DNA from: Burkholderia cepacia ATCC 25416
Lineage (GTDB): Bacteria > Pseudomonadota > Gammaproteobacteria > Burkholderiales > Burkholderiaceae
DNA: 64,000 nucleotides
Direction of reading: 5' to 3'
NCBI RefSeq assembly: GCF_001411495.1
Contig: NZ_CP012982.1
Span: forward strand, 682,001-746,000
Shown here: in pieces, positions 1 through 8,434 of the stretch
Numbering within the stretch: the first letter of the stretch is position 1
Layout of the letters: every line of letters starts with the position of its first letter
Translations under genes and position numbers: made by a program
Notes under the pieces: model-generated
Database searches by the model: none
What the model saw: only the letters and a program-made list of their open reading frames with translations
What the model was told of the DNA's origin: nothing

Positions 1-141
1 CGTCAGGTTCGACATGATCGAGAACTGGGCGGGCGTGACGCCAACCGGGGCCAGATGGCGTTCGTACAGTTGCGTGACGAAGCGCGCCGCCTGACGCAGC
101 GCGAGACAGTTGCACGCCTGGGCAATCGAGGTGTCGTTCAT
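1..141 (-). CDS. MarR-family regulator, N-terminal fragment (runs off the left edge)
   Basis: Only the first 47 codons are inside the window. The peptide has the N-terminal helix of MarR regulators (RQAARFVTQLYERHL) followed by GVTPAQFSIM, which opens the winged-helix part. It aligns closely with the complete MarR protein at 1235-1666 (RQAAR, QLYER/QFYER, GVTPAQFS/GVTPSQYS), so the two are paralogues. It is divergent from the LysR gene at 233, and the gap holds a palindromic site that recurs at the other MarR gene. Autoregulation through that site is an inference. DNA-binding details and the C-terminus cannot be judged. Confidence 0.85.
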   Translation of the reverse strand, partial: MNDTSIAQACNCLALRQAARFVTQLYERHLAPVGVTPAQFSIMSNLT

Positions 142-153
142 GCCTCGCAATTT

Positions 154-170
154 ATATGTGCATATGCATA
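154..170. promoter_or_regulatory. Palindromic MarR-type operator, copy 1
   Basis: ATATGTGCATATGCATA contains the perfect palindrome TGCATATGCA. It lies between the divergent MarR fragment and the LysR gene. Near-identical 17-mers occur at 1225-1241 and 1709-1725, at the start of the second MarR gene and just before the efflux operon. Family knowledge (MarR proteins bind 16-20 bp palindromes at their own promoters) supports an operator; binding is inferred. Confidence 0.6.
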
Positions 171-232
171 AAGTCAATGTACACTCCGCCGTAACCAGGC
201 CGGCGGCCGGCCCTCGCGTCAAGGAGACGAAC

Positions 233-1153
233 ATGGACTACATCGACAAGCTGCGGATCTTCCGGTCGGTGGTGGAGCTGCGCAGCTTCACGCGCGCAGC
301 CGACATGCTCGGCCTCGCCCGGCCTGTCGTGTCGCGCGCGGTCGCGGATCTCGAAGCGCGCTTCGGCAGCCGGCTGCTGCACCGGACCACGCGCCAGGTG
401 TCGCTGACCGAAACCGCCGAGCGCATCTATGAGCGCTGCGCGGCCGTGCTGGACGAGCTCGACTCGCTCGAAGCGGAAGCGCAGTCGCCGACGCGCGAGC
501 CCGAAGGCCTGTTGCGGCTCGTCGCGCACACGACGGCCGCGCTGAACCGGCTGGTGCCGCTGATCGCCGGCTTCAAGGCCGCGCACCCGAAGGTGCGCCT
601 CGACGTGACGCTGACCGAGCGCCCGGTCGATCTCGTCGGCGAAGGCTACGACATCGGCATCGTCGTGCCGTACATGCTGACGAGCGAAACGACCGTCGTG
701 CGGCTGGTCGAACGCATTCCGGTCGTGATCGTCGCGACACCCGCGTACCTGCGCGCGCATTCGCATCCCCAAGCGCCGGCCGATCTGGCCGACCATCCGT
801 TCGTGCCGATGTCGCCGTCGCTGCGGCGGCCCGCCTTGTCGTTCCGCATCGACGGCGACACGCTGACCGTGCCGTTCCGCTTCGACATCTCGTCGAACAG
901 CCCCGTCTTCAACCGCGAAATGGTGATGCACGACTTCGGCATCGGCGTCGTGCCGAAAACGCTCGTCGGGGACGAACTCGCGTCGGGCGCGCTCGTGCAA
1001 CTGCTGCCGGACGCCGATCTCGTCGATGCCTTCGTCGAGATCAAGCTCGCGTACGCGAACCGCGCGCTGCTGCCCGCGAAGGTCAAGGCGTTCATCGACT
1101 ACACGGCCGCCTACTGCGACCGCGAAGGCTGGATCGTTCCGGCGGCCGCCTGA
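233..1153 (+). CDS. LysR-family transcriptional regulator
   Basis: The 306-aa product has the LysR layout: an N-terminal winged helix (about residues 4-62, with FRSVVELRSFTRAADMLG and RPVVSRAVADLEARFGSRLL) and a periplasmic-binding-like effector domain (about 90-300). I chose the ATG giving MDYIDKLRIF because AAGGAGA precedes it at normal spacing. The frame stays open upstream but that part has no family similarity. The HTH resembles the subgroup regulating small MFS or dehydrogenase genes, but the effector cannot be named. It lies between two MarR paralogues and is divergent from the first. Confidence 0.9.
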   Translation: MDYIDKLRIFRSVVELRSFTRAADMLGLARPVVSRAVADLEARFGSRLLHRTTRQVSLTETAERIYERCAAVLDELDSLEAEAQSPTREPEGLLRLVAHTTAALNRLVPLIAGFKAAHPKVRLDVTLTERPVDLVGEGYDIGIVVPYMLTSETTVVRLVERIPVVIVATPAYLRAHSHPQAPADLADHPFVPMSPSLRRPALSFRIDGDTLTVPFRFDISSNSPVFNREMVMHDFGIGVVPKTLVGDELASGALVQLLPDADLVDAFVEIKLAYANRALLPAKVKAFIDYTAAYCDREGWIVPAAA

Positions 1154-1224
1154 CGCCGATTGGTACAGCCGTGACAACAATCTGATCCCGCGCCTCCGCT
1201 CGCTTCACGCCGTATTGCCACCTA

Positions 1225-1241
1225 ACATGTGCACATGCACA
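1225..1241. promoter_or_regulatory. Palindromic MarR-type operator, copy 2, overlapping the start of the MarR gene
   Basis: ACATGTGCACATGCACA matches the copy at 154-170 at 13 of 17 positions, and most differences are compensating changes within the palindrome. It spans the GTG at 1229 and the ATG at 1235. A repressor bound here would sit on the transcription start or early transcript region of its own gene. Confidence 0.55.
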
Positions 1242-1666
1242 AGACAACGCTCACCGATGACGATTGCTTCGCGGTCCGGCAAGCCGCCCGGCGAATCTCG
1301 CAGTTCTACGAGCGCTATCTGTCGCGCGCGGGCGTCACGCCATCGCAATACAGCATTCTCGCGCTGCTGCGCGACCGGCCCGGCCTGACGATGGCGACCT
1401 TGTCGAGCGTGCTGGTGATCGAACGCACCGCGCTGCTGCGCGCGCTCAAGCCGCTCGTCGGCGCGGCGCTGGTGGCGGGCCGGATCGAGCCGCCGTGCCG
1501 CGGCCAGACGTTCGCACTCACCGAGCACGGCGAAACCAAGGTCGCCGATGCGCACGTGCACTGGCTCGCCGCGCAGGAGGCATTCGAGCGGTGTTTCGGG
1601 TCGGCGCAGGCGGCCCGCCTCAGAGACGAATTGTTCCGGATCACGCACAACCTGCCGGAACGCTGA
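1235..1666 (+). CDS. MarR-family regulator, likely repressor of the adjacent efflux operon
   Basis: The 143-aa product has the full MarR fold: N-terminal dimerisation helix (RQAARRISQFYERYL), recognition region (MATLSSVLVIERTALLRALKPLV) and a winged hairpin (GQTFALTEHGE). The ATG at 1235 aligns with the start of the paralogue at the left edge; a GTG at 1229 would add two residues. No clear Shine-Dalgarno is seen, and the operator-like palindrome overlaps the start codon, so a leaderless or very short leader transcript is possible. It lies 68 bp upstream of emrA-emrB-nodT, the usual setting for an EmrR-type repressor relieved by small lipophilic compounds. Confidence 0.88.
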   Translation: MHKTTLTDDDCFAVRQAARRISQFYERYLSRAGVTPSQYSILALLRDRPGLTMATLSSVLVIERTALLRALKPLVGAALVAGRIEPPCRGQTFALTEHGETKVADAHVHWLAAQEAFERCFGSAQAARLRDELFRITHNLPER

Positions 1667-1708
1667 TTGACGACTTCCCCGACGGACGGCACGCCGTCTT
1701 TCGTTTTG

Positions 1709-1725
1709 ATACGTGCATATACATA
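1709..1725. promoter_or_regulatory. Palindromic MarR-type operator, copy 3, upstream of the efflux operon
   Basis: ATACGTGCATATACATA keeps the GTGCATAT core of the copy at 154-170. It ends 9 bp before the membrane-fusion gene start. It would let the MarR protein control the pump separately from its own gene. Confidence 0.55.
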
Positions 1726-1734
1726 GGTGAATCG

Positions 1735-2829
1735 ATGGAAACGACCCAAGGCGCTGCCGCGTCACGCGAAGCAGCCACAACCGACCAACCCGCGAAGCAA
1801 CAGCGCCGCGTGCCGTGGATGCGCATCGCGGTGGGTGCCGTCGTCGTCGTCGTGGCCGCCGCCGCGCTCGACTGGCTGTTCGTGCTGCGCTTCCAGGAAA
1901 GCACCGACGATGCCTATGTCGGCGGCGACGTGACGGTGCTCGCGCCGAAGGTCAACGGCTTCGTCGACAAGATCCTCGTGACCGACAACCAGCGCGTGAA
2001 GGCCGGCGACGTGCTCGTGCAGCTCGATGCACGCGACTACGACGCGAAGCTCGCGCAGGCCAGCGCCGAAGTCGACAGCGCGCGCTCCGCCGTGACCGAA
2101 CTCGAGGCGAAGCAGCAACTGCAATATGCGGTGATCGGACAGCACGCAGCGGACAAGAACGCTTCGTCGGCCGAGCTGACGCGCGCCGCATCGGATCGTG
2201 TGCGCTACCGCGAGCTCGTGAAATCCGACGCGGTGTCGAACCAGATCGTCGAACGCGCGGACGCCGATTACTCGAAGGCCGGCGCCGCCGTCGAACGCAG
2301 CGACGCCGCGCTGCTCGCGTCGAAGCGGCAGCTCGACGTGCTCGGCGCGCAGCTCGCCGACGCTCGGGCGCGCGTGAACACCGCGCTCGCCGCGCAGCGC
2401 GTCGCCGCGCTCAACGTCGAATACACGACGATCCGCTCGCCGGTCGACGGTTACGTCGGCAATCGCACGGGCCGCGTCGGGATGCTCGCGAACGTCGGCG
2501 TGCCGCTGCTGACGATCGTGCCGGCTTCCGGACTGTGGATCGACGCGAACTTCAAGGAAGACCAGCTTCGCAAGATGCACGCGGGCGATCGCGTCGACGT
2601 GTCGCTCGATGCGTCGAGCACGCGCCTGCACGGCCGCGTCGACAGCCTCGCGCCCGCGACCGGCGCGACCTTCAGCGTGCTGCCGCCCGAGAACGCGACC
2701 GGCAACTTCACGAAGATCGTCCAGCGCGTGCCCGTGCGCGTGCATCTCGATCCGCAGCCGGGCCTCGAGCACGTGCTGCGCCCTGGCCTGTCCGCGGTCG
2801 TCACCGTGCATACCGGTCGCGCGAACTGA
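1735..2829 (+). CDS. EmrA/HlyD-family membrane fusion protein of a tripartite efflux pump
   Basis: This 364-aa protein is the periplasmic adaptor linking the inner-membrane pump to the outer-membrane channel. It has a short cytoplasmic tail, one membrane anchor (about residues 28-50), the split lipoyl/barrel-sandwich motif (STDDAYVGGDVTVLAPKVNGFV and, later, YTTIRSPVDGYVG), a central Ala-rich coiled-coil hairpin (about 105-215) and a beta-barrel region (GLWIDANFKEDQLRKMHAGD). The start ATG gives METTQGAAAS; the open frame continues upstream through the MarR gene, but that stretch is not coding. It is followed after 13 bp by the DHA2 pump and then nodT. Substrates are unknown. Confidence 0.93.
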   Translation: METTQGAAASREAATTDQPAKQQRRVPWMRIAVGAVVVVVAAAALDWLFVLRFQESTDDAYVGGDVTVLAPKVNGFVDKILVTDNQRVKAGDVLVQLDARDYDAKLAQASAEVDSARSAVTELEAKQQLQYAVIGQHAADKNASSAELTRAASDRVRYRELVKSDAVSNQIVERADADYSKAGAAVERSDAALLASKRQLDVLGAQLADARARVNTALAAQRVAALNVEYTTIRSPVDGYVGNRTGRVGMLANVGVPLLTIVPASGLWIDANFKEDQLRKMHAGDRVDVSLDASSTRLHGRVDSLAPATGATFSVLPPENATGNFTKIVQRVPVRVHLDPQPGLEHVLRPGLSAVVTVHTGRAN

Positions 2830-2842
2830 ACGGGAGACGACG

Positions 2843-4417
2843 ATGACCACCGCGTTTTCCGGCGACCCGGCGTCGCAACCGACGAAGCAGCGCGTCTTCG
2901 CCTTCGCGCTGATGTGCGTCGGCTTCTTCATGGCGACGCTCGACATCCAGATCGTCGCGTCGTCGCTGCGCGACATCGGCGGCGGCCTGTCCGCCAGCCA
3001 GGACGAACTGTCGTGGGTGCAGACGGCCTACCTGATCGCCGAGATCATCGTGATCCCGATGTCGGGCTGGCTGTCGAAGGTGATGTCGACGCGCTGGCTG
3101 TTCGTCGCGTCGGCCGTCGGCTTCACGATCACGAGCATGCTGTGCGGGCTCGCGTGGGACATCAACTCGATGATCCTGTTTCGCGGGCTGCAGGGCGCGC
3201 TCGGCGCCGCGATGATCCCGACCGTGTTCACCACCGCGTTCGTGCTGTTCCCGGGCCGGCAGCGGCTGATCGCGTCGACGACCATCGGCGCGCTCGCGTC
3301 GCTCGCCCCGGCCATCGGCCCCGTGATCGGCGGCTGGATCACCGATCAATGGTCGTGGCACTGGCTGTTCTACCTGAACCTCGTACCGGGCATCGCGGTG
3401 GCCGCACTCGTGCCGCGCTACGTGCATATCGACGAACCCGACCTGAGCCTCATCAAGCGCGGCGACTACCTCGGCATCGTGCTGATGTCGGGTTTCCTCG
3501 GCTGCCTCGAATACGTGCTGGAGGAAGGCCCGCGCAAGAACTGGTTCGGCGACGACGCGATCGTGATCTGCGCGTGGATCTCCGGCATCTGCGGCTTCCT
3601 GTTCCTCGTGCATGCGCTGACCGCGAAAGATCCGATCGTCGACCTGCGCGCGCTCGCCGTGCGCAACTTCGGGATCGGCAGCCTGCTGTCGTTCGTGACC
3701 GGCATCGGGATCTTCGTGACCGTGTTCCTGACGCCGCTGTTTCTCGCGCAGGTGCGCGCATTCAGCTCGCTGCAGATCGGCATCGCGCTGCTGTCGGTCG
3801 GTGCGTTCCAGTTGGTCGCGCTCTGCGCCTATGCGTTCGCCGCGCGTTTCTTCAGCCTGCGTGCGCTGCTCGTGTTCGGGCTGATCTGTTTCGGCCTCGG
3901 CTGCTACCTGTACACGCCGATCACGCACGACTGGGGCTGGCGCGAATTGCTGCTGCCGCAGGCACTGCGCGGCATCGGCCAGCAGTTCAGCGTGCCGCCG
4001 ATCGTCACGATGGCGCTCGGCTCGCTGCCGCAGTCGCGGCTGAAATCGGCGAGCGGCCTGTTCAACCTGATGCGCAATCTCGGCGGGGCGATCGGCATCG
4101 CGGTGAGCGCGACTATGCTCAACGACCGGCTGAATTTTCACTACCTGCGGCTGAACGAGCACGTGAGCGCCGGCGAGCCGCAGATCGCGTCGCTGCTCGA
4201 TCGACAGGCCGCGTACTGGGGCTCCGTCGCAGGCAATACGCTGAATACCGCGCAGGCCGGGCTCGCGAACCTGCATCGGCTGATCTATCGCGAAGCGCTG
4301 ACGCTCACTTATGCGGATGCGTATTACGTGCTGTCGCTGTGTTTCGTCGTCGCGCTGTTTGCCGTCGTGTTTTCCAAACCCATTACGTTGAACGCGCCGC
4401 CGCCGGACGCGCACTGA
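2843..4417 (+). CDS. EmrB-type MFS drug exporter (DHA2 family, about 14 TM segments)
   Basis: The 524-aa inner-membrane proton antiporter fits the DHA2 family in length and motifs. The first helix carries FFMATLDIQIVASSLRDIGG, equivalent to the family motif around the conserved Asp. Later come the RGLQGALGAAMIPTVF motif and the antiporter segment LASLAPAIGPVIGGWI. The ATG follows GGGAGACG. It is between the adaptor (13 bp) and nodT (16 bp), so the three form one operon. Substrates cannot be deduced; EmrAB pumps generally export hydrophobic or uncoupler-like compounds. Confidence 0.93.
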   Translation: MTTAFSGDPASQPTKQRVFAFALMCVGFFMATLDIQIVASSLRDIGGGLSASQDELSWVQTAYLIAEIIVIPMSGWLSKVMSTRWLFVASAVGFTITSMLCGLAWDINSMILFRGLQGALGAAMIPTVFTTAFVLFPGRQRLIASTTIGALASLAPAIGPVIGGWITDQWSWHWLFYLNLVPGIAVAALVPRYVHIDEPDLSLIKRGDYLGIVLMSGFLGCLEYVLEEGPRKNWFGDDAIVICAWISGICGFLFLVHALTAKDPIVDLRALAVRNFGIGSLLSFVTGIGIFVTVFLTPLFLAQVRAFSSLQIGIALLSVGAFQLVALCAYAFAARFFSLRALLVFGLICFGLGCYLYTPITHDWGWRELLLPQALRGIGQQFSVPPIVTMALGSLPQSRLKSASGLFNLMRNLGGAIGIAVSATMLNDRLNFHYLRLNEHVSAGEPQIASLLDRQAAYWGSVAGNTLNTAQAGLANLHRLIYREALTLTYADAYYVLSLCFVVALFAVVFSKPITLNAPPPDAH

Positions 4418-4433
4418 GGCCAGGGTCATCATC

Positions 4434-5870
4434 ATGAAAAAGCTACTCGTCGCGCTGGCTGTCAGCGCATTCGCCGCCGGGTGCGCGGTGCAGCCCGCGC
4501 AGCATCCGGCGCTGTCCGAATCCGTCCAGACGCTCGCACCCGCCGCATGGGATACCGACGTGCCGCGCGCGGACATCGACGCCGCCGCCTGGTGGGCGCA
4601 ATTCCACGATCCCGTGCTCGACCGGCTGATCGCGGTCGTGCTCGACGGCAACCTCGATCTGCAGGCCGCCGCCGAACGCGTGAAGCAGGCGCAGGCGCTG
4701 ACCGTGCAGAAGCGCGCGGTGCTGCTGCCCGAACTCGACGCGACCGCGCATGCGGCCGACGCACGCCAGAACACGCCACCGCCGCTCGGCTATGTGCGGC
4801 AGGCCGGCGCGGGGCTCGCACTGAGCTGGTCGCCCGACGTGTTCGGCGGTGAACGGCTCGACCTGCTCGCCGCGCAGGCGGAATTCGTCGGCCAGAAGCA
4901 TGCGGAAGATGCGATGCGGCTCGCGCTCGCAGCGGATGCGGCGTCCGCGTATGTCGATCTGCGCTGGGCACAGCAGGAACTGAAGATCCTTCAGGACAAC
5001 GCGAAGATCCGGCAGCATGCGCTCGAACTCACGCGCAAGCGACAGGCGTTCGGGCTGTCGACGGAACTCGACGTCACGCGTGCGCAGAACCAGCTCGACG
5101 CGCTCGAAGCGCGGATTCCGCCGACGCAGGCGCAGATCTCGCATCAGCTCAACCTGATTGCCGTGTATTCGGGGCGCACGCCGGAATCGGTCGATCGGCT
5201 CGTGCTCGCGCAGGCCGGCGACATTCCCGCACCGCCCGCTGGCGCACCCGGTACGTTGCCTTCGCAGGCGTTGCTGCGGCGGCCCGATGTGCTGACTGCG
5301 TATGCGCAGGTCGAGCGACGGGCGGCGCAAGTTGGCGTGGCGAAGGCCGAGCGGTATCCGAAGTTTTCGTTGAACCTGACGGACGGGATTCTCGCGGCTT
5401 CCTATCTCGGGTTGCCGACGTTGACCGACAACCTGTTCAGCGCGGCGCTGAGCGCGACGAGCCCGATCTTCAATGCGGGGCGGATTACGGCCGATATCTC
5501 GCAGAGCGAAAGCCGGATGCGCGAGTCGGAACTCGGGTTGCGGCAGACGATGCTGCAGGCGTTGCGGGAAGTCGAGGATGCACGTGCGAATCTCGTCAGC
5601 GCCGATGAGGCGACGCGGCGGCTCGATAGTGCGCTCGCTTCGTCGGACAAGGCGCTCGGGCTGGCGAATCAGCTCTACAAGGGTGGCGCGACGGATTTTC
5701 TGGATGTGCTGTCGGCGCAGGAGGTGTATCTGCGGGATTCGGATTCGCTCAACCAGGTCAGGCGCGAGCATGCGCTGGCGGCGGTCGCGCTTTATCGGTC
5801 GCTTGGGGGCGGGTGGAGCAGGAACGACACGGCGGGTGGGCCGACGGTGGAGGCGGTGGCGAAGAACTGA
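4434..5870 (+). CDS. NodT/OprM-family outer-membrane efflux lipoprotein
   Basis: The 478-aa product starts with a lipoprotein signal ending in a lipobox-like AAGC (Cys about 17). Two repeats of the outer-membrane efflux (TolC-like) family follow (about residues 60-255 and 270-455), with QLNLIAVYSGR and LPSQALLRRPDVL typical of NodT proteins. As the last gene of the efflux operon it supplies the outer-membrane duct. From about position 5260 onward the codon choice shifts to more GGG, TTG and TTT than in the neighbours, but the frame is intact and the domain complete. Confidence 0.92.
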   Translation: MKKLLVALAVSAFAAGCAVQPAQHPALSESVQTLAPAAWDTDVPRADIDAAAWWAQFHDPVLDRLIAVVLDGNLDLQAAAERVKQAQALTVQKRAVLLPELDATAHAADARQNTPPPLGYVRQAGAGLALSWSPDVFGGERLDLLAAQAEFVGQKHAEDAMRLALAADAASAYVDLRWAQQELKILQDNAKIRQHALELTRKRQAFGLSTELDVTRAQNQLDALEARIPPTQAQISHQLNLIAVYSGRTPESVDRLVLAQAGDIPAPPAGAPGTLPSQALLRRPDVLTAYAQVERRAAQVGVAKAERYPKFSLNLTDGILAASYLGLPTLTDNLFSAALSATSPIFNAGRITADISQSESRMRESELGLRQTMLQALREVEDARANLVSADEATRRLDSALASSDKALGLANQLYKGGATDFLDVLSAQEVYLRDSDSLNQVRREHALAAVALYRSLGGGWSRNDTAGGPTVEAVAKN

Positions 5871-5885
5871 ACGTGATCACGATAC

Positions 5886-5913
5886 GACGCCGGCCTCAAC
5901 ACTTGCCGGCGTC
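5886..5913. terminator. Hairpin between convergent genes (possible terminator)
   Basis: GACGCCGGC and GCCGGCGTC form a perfect 9-bp stem with a 10-base loop, 16 bp after the nodT stop and just before the stop of the convergent minus-strand gene. There is no U-tract, so it may act with Rho or as a 3' end stabiliser. Confidence 0.5.
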
Positions 5914-5920
5914 CCGCTCG

Positions 5921-6103
5921 TCAACCGCACGACCCCAGACATCTGACCGACGACAACGCGATCAGGTAAACCGCCAGCCACGCAACGCCCAGCCCCGCGA
6001 TGACGGTGACGATACGCGTGATGAGCTTGTGCCAGAACCGGATCGCAGCGAACACTCCGGCAGCCAGCAGGAGCCCGATGAGGATCGGGCCGAGCACGTT
6101 CAT
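5921..6103 (-). CDS. Small membrane protein of unknown function
   Basis: The 60-aa product has two hydrophobic segments (ILIGLLLAAGVFAAIRFW, about residues 6-23, and IVTVIAGLGVAWLAVYLIAL, about 31-50) separated by a short basic loop (HKLITR). I do not recognise a family. It begins 7 bp after the stop of the LysE exporter on the same strand, so it is probably the second gene of that operon. The Shine-Dalgarno is weak, which fits translational coupling. The gene call rests on position and membrane character. Confidence 0.6.
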   Translation of the reverse strand: MNVLGPILIGLLLAAGVFAAIRFWHKLITRIVTVIAGLGVAWLAVYLIALSSVRCLGSCG

Positions 6104-6110
6104 CGCAGCG

Positions 6111-6734
6111 TTATCGATCCAGCGCCAGCTTCGCGCCGAGCCCCAACAGGATCGTCCCCATCACCGCATCGATCGGCTTGCGCAGTCTCGCGTAACCCGT
6201 CTGCACGCGGTTCGTCGAGAACAGCACGGCCACCGTGCAGAACCATGTCAGCGATACGGCGACGACTACGGCCAGCGTCGCGCCATGCACCCATGCCGGC
6301 GCATGCGCGGGCAGCAGCGTGACGAACAGGCTGCCGAAGAACGCGGCGGCCTTCGGGTTGGTCAGGCCGACCAGCAGCCCTTTCCGGTATGCATGCACGC
6401 CGCCGCGAACGATCGGCTGGCTTGCCGCTTCAGCCTGCCGTGCCGACTGGCGCAGGCCCGACAGCGTTCTGATGCCCAGGTAAATCAGGTAAGCCGCACC
6501 GGCGATGCGGATCGCCTCGTACAGCCACGCGAGCTTCGCGACGATCAGCCCGAGCCCGAAAATCGCCATCGCCGCCCACACGGCATGCGACGACGCAATG
6601 CCCGACGCGGCCAGCAAACCCGCACGGCGATTGCCGAGCGCATGGGACGAAACAGCGATCAGGTCGGGGCCGGGGCTGACGCACGCCAGCAACATCACGC
6701 CGCCGACTGCGGCGAGTTGGGGAAGATAGCTCAT
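6111..6734 (-). CDS. LysE/RhtB-family amino-acid exporter
   Basis: The 207-aa inner-membrane protein has the six-helix LysE layout. The N-terminus carries LLACVSPGPDLIAVSS, matching the family motif around PGP near the first helix, followed by RAGLLAASGIASSHAVWA and the inner GLTNPKAAAFFGSLF motif. I chose MSYLPQL as the start because the hydrophobic first helix begins there; the upstream open frame is Arg-rich and unlike the family. Members export neutral or basic amino acids or homoserine lactones. The substrate is undetermined. Confidence 0.9.
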   Translation of the reverse strand: MSYLPQLAAVGGVMLLACVSPGPDLIAVSSHALGNRRAGLLAASGIASSHAVWAAMAIFGLGLIVAKLAWLYEAIRIAGAAYLIYLGIRTLSGLRQSARQAEAASQPIVRGGVHAYRKGLLVGLTNPKAAAFFGSLFVTLLPAHAPAWVHGATLAVVVAVSLTWFCTVAVLFSTNRVQTGYARLRKPIDAVMGTILLGLGAKLALDR

Positions 6735-6993
6735 GGCGGTTCGGGAGGATTCGGGTGAGGAGGAATGCCGACTTACTCTAGCACGCCGATTCTGGTTGCA
6801 TGCGGGACGATCTGGAACGCGGCGCGCCGGCAGCCGCATACTTTCCCTCGTGCCGCCGCCGCGGGCCTTGCAACCGCGTATTACAGGGGCGGGCGCGTCG
6901 GCAGGCTCCGCGTGGATCGATACGGTGTGTGCGACAAATTAGCCGCCGCTTGAAAGGCGATGTTCGAAGTTTTGTCTGCGCTGCGGCGGTTGG

Positions 6994-7455
6994 TCAGACG
7001 GCGTCGGGCCAGCGGTAGCCGATCACTTCGTTCAACGGGTACGCGAGTTCGCGCACCTCTTCCAGTTGATTGCCGCCGAACAGATGTACGTGCTCGTCGT
7101 CGTGACGCAGGTAGAAACCGACATGCCCTTTCCAGCTCGCGGGATCGTCGCGCGTCAGGATCGCGATGCAGCCGTACACAGGGCGCTCCAGCGGCCGGCC
7201 CCATTCGAGCCACGAACGCGCGAGCGCGGAGCCCGTCCCGCGAATGCCGGCGTGCGTCATGCACCAGTTGACGAACGACGAGCACCAGGAAATCTTGTCG
7301 TCGTAGCCAACCAGGTTCGTCTGGTTGTTGTATTCGACGATGCGCGGATTGATGCTGCCGGGCGGATGGCGGCGGATGCCGAGTTCCGCCATCGCGACGG
7401 GCATCCAGGGCGGGTGGGCGGTATCCGGTTTGCTCTCGGGGTTGAATGGGGTCAC
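6994..7455 (-). CDS. TIGR02594-type (NlpC/CHAP-like) protein
   Basis: The 153-aa product matches small CHAP/NlpC-like proteins that keep a catalytic-looking Cys and His: ISWCSSFVNWCMTHAGI near residue 58 and GHVGFYLRHDDEHVHLFGGNQ near residue 115. Such domains hydrolyse peptidoglycan cross-links or amide bonds. No signal peptide is present. The start is uncertain: I used the GTG giving MTPFNPESK, where similarity begins, although the frame is open to 7692. It is not obviously in an operon. Confidence 0.7.
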   Translation of the reverse strand: MTPFNPESKPDTAHPPWMPVAMAELGIRRHPPGSINPRIVEYNNQTNLVGYDDKISWCSSFVNWCMTHAGIRGTGSALARSWLEWGRPLERPVYGCIAILTRDDPASWKGHVGFYLRHDDEHVHLFGGNQLEEVRELAYPLNEVIGYRWPDAV

Positions 7456-7725
7456 GTCGTTCTCGGGCGAGTGTGATGTGCGGCCAATCTTCGCACGAAT
7501 GATGCGAGGCGACGAGCACCTGTACGCGTGGCCTCGCGTTGTACGAGCGCGTTCAAGTGTCCGCCGACCATGCTCGGCGACAGGCCAGCTCCTGAACCGG
7601 GAGAACGTGGCGCGCCGATCGAATCGAAGCGTAACGAATCGATCGCGCGCGAAGGTTGGACGCGCGTTGTCGTGCGCGCCCGGGTGACTCATCTGCGTTG
7701 GGTGTCGGGTACCGCGGCGTTACCT

Positions 7726-7950
7726 TTAACCGCGTGTGTCGATCCAGCGACGTGCCCAGCGAGCCGAGTGCCGCAGTGCCTGCGCTTCGCTCGCGAAGTA
7801 GTCGAGCGAATAGAACTGGTAGCGGCCTTCCGCGGGTGTGCTGTCGGTACGTTCGAGCACCAGGTTGGATGAAAAACTACCGTCGGGCAAACGATGCGCC
7901 GAGGGTTGGACGGCATAGCCGTTGTATTGTTGAATTCGTTTGTTTTGCAT
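7726..7950 (-). CDS. 74-aa conserved-looking protein of unknown function
   Basis: The product reads MQNKRIQQYNGYAVQPSAHR and continues into a compact domain with YQFYSLDYFASEAQALRHSARWARRWID. The alternation suggests a small alpha/beta fold. I do not recognise a named family. The leader before the ATG is very AT-rich (AATTAAAATTAAAA) with no Shine-Dalgarno, unlike nearby genes. It lies downstream of cspA on the same strand with a 280-bp gap. Regular codon use and a clean start support a real gene. Confidence 0.65.
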   Translation of the reverse strand: MQNKRIQQYNGYAVQPSAHRLPDGSFSSNLVLERTDSTPAEGRYQFYSLDYFASEAQALRHSARWARRWIDTRG

Positions 7951-8230
7951 TTTTAATTTTAATCATGTTCGAGTGCGCGCATGCCGTGCGCAATATGCAC
8001 GGACGCGCCGATTCAAAGCTATTGCAAGCTGAATCTGAAGCTTTCGGAAAACGAAAGTGAGGCGTTGCTGCCGGAGGGGGGAATGAAGTGCAACGAGGCG
8101 TGTGGCGCTTGGCGAGCTGCTGAATGAACAGATGCAGCTAAGAGCAATCGCGCCAACTTCAGGAGACGAAGCTCCGTGGGGGTGTCGCTGCGACCCGGCG
8201 TCCGTCGTGGAAGGCCGGGCCCTTCAAACT

Positions 8231-8434
8231 TTACAGCGGCGTGATGTTGGCCGCTTGCAGACCCTTCGGGCCCTGCTTCGTTTCGAAGCTCACTTTCTGA
8301 TTTTCAGCCAGCGTCTTGAAGCCGTCGGCACGAATTTCGGAGAAGTGGGCGAACAGGTCGTCACCGCCGTTATCCGGCGTGATGAAGCCAAAACCCTTGC
8401 TGTCGTTGAACCACTTGACGATACCGGTATCCAT
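8231..8434 (-). CDS. cspA: Cold-shock protein CspA family
   Basis: The 67-aa product is a single cold-shock (OB-fold) domain, the normal length. It carries both RNA-binding motifs, KGFGFITPD (RNP1, residues 13-21) and LFAHFSEI (RNP2, about 27-34), and ends in [10 protein letters not shown]. It binds single-stranded RNA/DNA and acts as an RNA chaperone. AAGGAAT precedes the ATG at good spacing. The upstream leader is long, as expected for CspA-type thermosensitive leaders, but I could not establish a specific fold. Confidence 0.96.
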   Translation of the reverse strand: MDTGIVKWFNDSKGFGFITPDNGGDDLFAHFSEIRADGFKTLAENQKVSFETKQGPKGLQAANITPL

